From Paraburkholderia caledonica NBRC 102488 (GTDB lineage Bacteria > Pseudomonadota > Gammaproteobacteria > Burkholderiales > Burkholderiaceae), in contig NZ_BAYE01000013.1 in the NCBI RefSeq assembly GCF_000685095.1, forward strand, positions 62,001 to 126,000: a stretch of DNA of 64,000 bases. Direction: 5' to 3'. The position numbers and the translations under genes were made by a program. Below the pieces are notes generated by a model. The model searched no databases. It had not been told where the DNA came from and saw only the letters and a program-made list of their open reading frames with translations. Positions 60,684 through 64,000 of this stretch are shown here, piece by piece (position 1 is the stretch's first letter; the number at the start of each line of letters is the position of its first letter).

Positions 60684-61832
60684 ATGTCTTCACGCCGTCA
60701 ATTTCTGCAAATTGCTGCTGCCGGAGCGGGCGCAATTCTCGTATCGCCGCGCATTGCTTTCGCGAGCGTCGCCACGGATCGGCGTTTCGTGTTCGTGATT
60801 CAGCGGGGCGCCGCCGATGGCCTGAACATCGTCGTGCCCTACGCGGAGCCTGCCTATGCAACGTTGCGCGGCGCGCTTGCGATCGATGCGTCGAGTGCGC
60901 GCCGTCTGGACGGCACCTTTGCGCTGCATCCCGCACTTGTGCAGATCGGCGCCATGTACGCGGACCGTCAGGCGCTGTTCGCGCACGCGGTGGCATCGCC
61001 ATATCGTGACCGCTCGCATTTCGACGGACAAAACGTGCTCGAGACGGGCAGCGCGTCGCCATATCGGGTGAAGGACGGCTGGCTAAACCGGCTCGTCGCG
61101 CAATTGCCGAGCGCACGCGAAAACGCGATTGCGTTCGCGCCGACTGTCCCCATGGCGCTGCGCGGCGATGCGGAGGTGACTTCTTACGCACCTTCGGCAT
61201 TGCCGCAAGCGCCGGACGATCTGCTCATGCGCGTCTCCCAGCTATACGACCAGGACGCGCAGTTGCGCCCGCTGTGGGAATCGGCAATGACGGCTCGCGG
61301 CCTTGCGGGCGACGCCGGCGCGCGCCAGGACCCCGCGAGCCTCGGCAAACTGGCCGCCAGTTTTCTGTCACGCGATGAAGGCCCGCGTATCGCAATGATC
61401 GAAACCGGCGGGTGGGACACGCACAGTGCGCAGAGCACGCGCCTTGCCAACCAGTTGAAAGCGCTCGACACGATGCTCGCGGCGCTGCGCGACAACATGG
61501 GCCCGGCCTGGAGCAAAACCACCGTACTTGTCGCGACTGAGTTTGGCAGAACCGCGGCCGCGAACGGCACTGGCGGCACCGATCACGGTACGGGTTCGGT
61601 GGCGATGGTATTGGGCGGAGCGGTCGCGGGCGGGCGAGTCATCGCGGATTGGCCCGGTCTCGCGTCTCGCGACCTTTACGAAGCACGCGACCTCAAGCCG
61701 ACCACATCGCTCGACTCGCTGATTGCCGGCGTCGCGAGCGAAGGCCTCGGCCTCGACCCTCAGCGCACGGCTCGCGCGCTATTCAGTCCGACCGTCGCGA
61801 CGAAGCCGCTCACAGGTATCGTGCGTGCATAG
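60684..61832 (+). CDS. DUF1501-family exported protein
   Basis: 382 residues. Twin-arginine signal SRRQFLQIAAAGAGAILVSPRIAFA. The mature part has the DUF1501 (sulfatase/phosphatase-like fold) pattern: FVIQRGAADGLNIVVPYAEPAYATLRGALAI, SPYRDRSHFDGQNVLETG, MIETGGWDTHSAQSTRLANQLKALD, VLVATEFGRTAAANGTGGTDHGTGSVAMVLGGAV. It is the usual partner of DUF1800. GGAGATAG precedes the ATG. Confidence 0.92.
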   Translation: MSSRRQFLQIAAAGAGAILVSPRIAFASVATDRRFVFVIQRGAADGLNIVVPYAEPAYATLRGALAIDASSARRLDGTFALHPALVQIGAMYADRQALFAHAVASPYRDRSHFDGQNVLETGSASPYRVKDGWLNRLVAQLPSARENAIAFAPTVPMALRGDAEVTSYAPSALPQAPDDLLMRVSQLYDQDAQLRPLWESAMTARGLAGDAGARQDPASLGKLAASFLSRDEGPRIAMIETGGWDTHSAQSTRLANQLKALDTMLAALRDNMGPAWSKTTVLVATEFGRTAAANGTGGTDHGTGSVAMVLGGAVAGGRVIADWPGLASRDLYEARDLKPTTSLDSLIAGVASEGLGLDPQRTARALFSPTVATKPLTGIVRA

Positions 61833-61843
61833 CGCGGCGCGCG

Positions 61844-62767
61844 CTAACCTCGGCTGACTCCCACGTCCACATGCTCCGGCGACTCGATCGCTTCCATCAG
61901 CAATCCAATGAACGCGGTCACTGCCTGTGGAAGCGTGCGGCCCGCCATCGTCTGAATCTGCAGTGTGCGCTGGTGCAGTTCGGGGTTGGAAATCGGCACC
62001 ATTGCAAGTGAGTCGGACACGAGGCGGCTGTGTACCGTCAGATAGCCAGTCAACGTTATCGCGTCGGTGTAGCGCACGAAGTTTTGCAACGCCACGTGAT
62101 AGTTGCTGGCGACTACCGGCTCGAAGATCAGCCCTTCCAGACTGCATGCGATATCGAACAGTTGCCGTATCGTCAGGGTCTGGCTCGGCATGGCGAGCGG
62201 CCACGGCAGCATGTCCGCCAGCGAGACGCTGGCGCGCGCAGCGAGCGGATGGCTCTGCCGCATCAGCGCGTACACCGGTGCGCGCTGTGCGTAATGCACT
62301 TGCACGTCCCGCTCCGGCACCATGTTGAAACATACCGCCACGTCGTGCGTGCCTTCGCGCACGCGCTGCGTCGCTATCGACGGCGCGGACACGTCGAGCT
62401 GGAAATGCGCTCCGGGATGCATCTTCAGGAACTGTGCAAACACGAGCGGCAGGAAGTCCGGTGCAACGCCTTCCGAACTCGCAATGCGGATCGTCGCGCG
62501 TTCACCGGCCGAAAGGCCGCGGATCTCCCCGGTAACACGCTCGTCCTCCAGCTGACTGCGGCGGGCGTGGTTGGCGAGGAGCCGCCCGGCATCGGTGAGT
62601 ACCATGCCGCGCGGACGGCGCTCGAAGAGCGGGGTTCCCAGTTGCTCCTCGAGCCTCGCGATTTGCCGGCTCAAAGCCGAAACGGCCACGAAAAGCCGCT
62701 CGGACGCCTTGCTGAGCGATCCACTGCGCGCGACTTCGAGGAAATAGCGCAAGGCTGTCTGGTCCAT
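61844..62767 (-). CDS. LysR-family transcriptional regulator
   Basis: 307 residues. Winged HTH MDQTALRYFLEVARSGSLSKASERLFVAVSALSRQIARLEEQLGTPLFERRPRGMVLTDAGRLLANHARR, then a binding-protein-like effector domain. Divergent from the M20 peptidase gene, which is probably its target. A perfect 23-bp palindrome lies 24 bases upstream of its start, and an A/T-rich dyad (62821-62846) lies further into the intergenic region. Start chosen at MDQTAL, where the family begins. Confidence 0.92.
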   Translation of the reverse strand: MDQTALRYFLEVARSGSLSKASERLFVAVSALSRQIARLEEQLGTPLFERRPRGMVLTDAGRLLANHARRSQLEDERVTGEIRGLSAGERATIRIASSEGVAPDFLPLVFAQFLKMHPGAHFQLDVSAPSIATQRVREGTHDVAVCFNMVPERDVQVHYAQRAPVYALMRQSHPLAARASVSLADMLPWPLAMPSQTLTIRQLFDIACSLEGLIFEPVVASNYHVALQNFVRYTDAITLTGYLTVHSRLVSDSLAMVPISNPELHQRTLQIQTMAGRTLPQAVTAFIGLLMEAIESPEHVDVGVSRG

Positions 62768-62790
62768 TGGATGCGTTAATCCCGGTGACG

Positions 62791-62813
62791 ACCTTTGCCG
62801 TTCCGGCAAAGGT
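62791..62813. promoter_or_regulatory. Perfect 23-bp palindrome upstream of LysR gene
   Basis: Arms ACCTTTGCCG (62791-62800) and CGGCAAAGGT (62804-62813) around TTC. It lies in the lysR-M20 intergenic region, close to the lysR start. Nearby AAATATTG and AGAAATAT (62821-62846) form a second, looser dyad of the T-N11-A type that LysR proteins bind. The tight palindrome could be the autoregulatory site of LysR or an RNA hairpin in its leader. Confidence 0.6.
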
Positions 62814-62943
62814 GGGTGAGAAATATTGTAATTGTGCAGAAATATCGGCCACCACAGCATGGGTGTTGACCCGCTGCCGCACGCGCCGCGCACTCTGACG
62901 CAGCGGCGCGACGCAGTTTCCAGCGCACCCGACGGAGACCGAG

Positions 62944-64000
62944 TTGACCCGACATACCGCCATTGAGCTAGCCGCCGGAGGCTACCGATCCGGCCAGTTT
63001 CTCGCCGACCTGCAACGCCGCGTCGCGCTGCGTACTGAAAGCCAGGAGCCGGAGCGCAACTCGCTTCTGCGCGCCTATCTCACCGACGAACTGACGCCGC
63101 GCCTTGAAGCATGGGGCTTCGTGTGCCGCATCGCGGAGAATCCGCACGAAGGCGCGGGCCCGTTTCTGATCGCGCATCGTCATGAAGGCGACGATCTGCC
63201 AACCGTGCTCAGCTACGGTCACGGCGACGTGGTGCGCGGCTACGACGCGCAATGGGCCGAGGGCCGCTCGCCGTGGCAGGTGAGCGTTGACGGCGAGCGC
63301 TGGTATGGCCGCGGCACCGCCGACAACAAAGGCCAGCACAGCATCAACCTGGCCGCGCTGAAAGCCGTGATGGATGCGCGCGGCGGCAAGCTCGGCTTCA
63401 ACCTGAAGCTGTTGTTCGAAACTGGCGAAGAGGTCGGGTCGCCCGGTTTGCACGCACTCTGCACCAGCTTGCGCGACGAGCTTGCCGCCGATGTATTGAT
63501 CGCCTCCGACGGGCCGCGTCTCGCCGCCAGCCGCCCGACGCTCTTTCTCGGCTCGCGCGGCGTAATCAATTTCCGGCTCGATGTGAACCTGCGCGACGGC
63601 GCGCATCACTCGGGTAACTGGGGCGGCTTGCTGCGCAATCCAGGCATCGTGCTCGCCAACGCCATTGCTTCGATGGTCGATGCCAACGGCCGGATCGCGA
63701 TCGAAGGGCTTCGTCCGCCGCCGGTGCCGGACGCGGTGCGCCGCGCGCTGGCCGACATCACCGTGGGCGGCAACCCCGGCGAGCCGGCAGTCGATACCGA
63801 GTACGGCGAGCCGGGCCTGACGCCCGCCGAGCGCGTGTTCGGCTGGAACAATCTGGAAGTGCTCGCGTTTCGCACCGGCAACCCCGAAAAGCCCGTGAAT
63901 GCCATTCCGCCGTTCGCGTTTGCGCACATGCAGCTGCGCTTCGTGGTGGGCACCGACTGGTCCGATATCGCCGGCATTGTGCGCCGCCATCTCGACGCGC
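62944..64000 (+). CDS. M20-family metallopeptidase, 3' truncated by window edge
   Basis: 352 residues are visible from TTG 62944 (GGAGA 7 bases upstream); the C-terminus is outside. M20 motifs: YGHGDVV (zinc His and Asp), GRGTADNKGQ (bridging Asp), FETGEEVGSPGL (catalytic Glu pair), SDGP (Asp) and DGAHHSGNWGG in the dimerisation lid. It should cleave dipeptides or N-acyl/carboxy-amide bonds of small substrates. Divergent from a LysR gene. HGD where many members have HxDVVP is a minor variation. Confidence 0.9.
   Translation, partial: MTRHTAIELAAGGYRSGQFLADLQRRVALRTESQEPERNSLLRAYLTDELTPRLEAWGFVCRIAENPHEGAGPFLIAHRHEGDDLPTVLSYGHGDVVRGYDAQWAEGRSPWQVSVDGERWYGRGTADNKGQHSINLAALKAVMDARGGKLGFNLKLLFETGEEVGSPGLHALCTSLRDELAADVLIASDGPRLAASRPTLFLGSRGVINFRLDVNLRDGAHHSGNWGGLLRNPGIVLANAIASMVDANGRIAIEGLRPPPVPDAVRRALADITVGGNPGEPAVDTEYGEPGLTPAERVFGWNNLEVLAFRTGNPEKPVNAIPPFAFAHMQLRFVVGTDWSDIAGIVRRHLDA

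Overview
The base composition (GC-rich, with many GCG, CGC and GTC codons) and the gene content point to a beta-proteobacterium of the order Burkholderiales, most likely a Paraburkholderia, Caballeronia or Burkholderia secondary replicon. The indicators are GlxA, LysR and IclR regulators, MFS transporters of the anion:cation symporter type, a DUF3563 protein, WxxGxW proteins, an orphan vgrG island and catabolic CoA clusters. This is inferred from family content, not from a marker gene. I see no rRNA, tRNA or CRISPR array.

Layout. 1-5 kb: end of a threonine degradation operon (kbl-tdh), a YceI-like lipoprotein, a TetR regulator and small NTF2-like proteins. 5.6-12.2 kb: a CHASE3-GGDEF diguanylate cyclase, then a compact four-gene chemosensory-like operon (membrane CheA-like kinase without a CheW-like domain, membrane-anchored receptor hairpin without a sensor, CheX-like protein, CheY). 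That operon lies between two arrays of one 21-bp direct repeat (7 and 6 copies). No recognisable mobile-element gene accompanies the repeats. This repeat-bounded module is the best candidate for something undescribed.

12.2-19 kb: an SDR, a GlxA-type regulator, and a LysR / CaiB CoA-transferase / HMG-CoA lyase / MFS cluster that looks like a pathway for 3-hydroxy-3-methylglutarate or a related acid. 19.4-27.5 kb: a type VI secretion island with a 37-codon leader ORF coupled to vgrG, vgrG broken by one frameshift, an intact large peptidoglycan-hydrolase-like effector with a periplasmic partner, a PAAR remnant, and a convergent NlpC/P60-like lipoprotein gene broken at several points, one of them a (CCGCG)5 tract. 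27.6-33.3 kb: a DUF2795 protein, a methanethiol oxidase (SBP56) with an overlapping membrane protein and a sulfonate-type binding protein, then a 2OG-oxygenase-like and a TupA-like ATP-grasp gene. 34-43 kb: PEBP, bestrophin, AhpD-like, cupin, DUF2231, PQQ-type sugar dehydrogenase and a secreted Gfo/Idh/MocA oxidoreductase, then a three-gene overlapping operon (DUF4118, hydrolase, MipA).

43-64 kb: PAP2 phosphatase, isochorismatase-like hydrolase and alpha/beta hydrolase. Next comes an acyl-CoA synthetase / crotonase operon divergent from an MFS gene, with two TTCCA-N5-TGGAA operators between them and an IclR gene beyond. Then an orphan ModA-like protein, an AhpD-Lpd pair beside an AraC gene, WxxGxW and lipoprotein genes, an ECF sigma operon with membrane partners leading into DUF1800/DUF1501 genes, and a LysR gene divergent from an M20 peptidase cut by the window edge. 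All domain calls come from reading translations and motifs; no database search was run.
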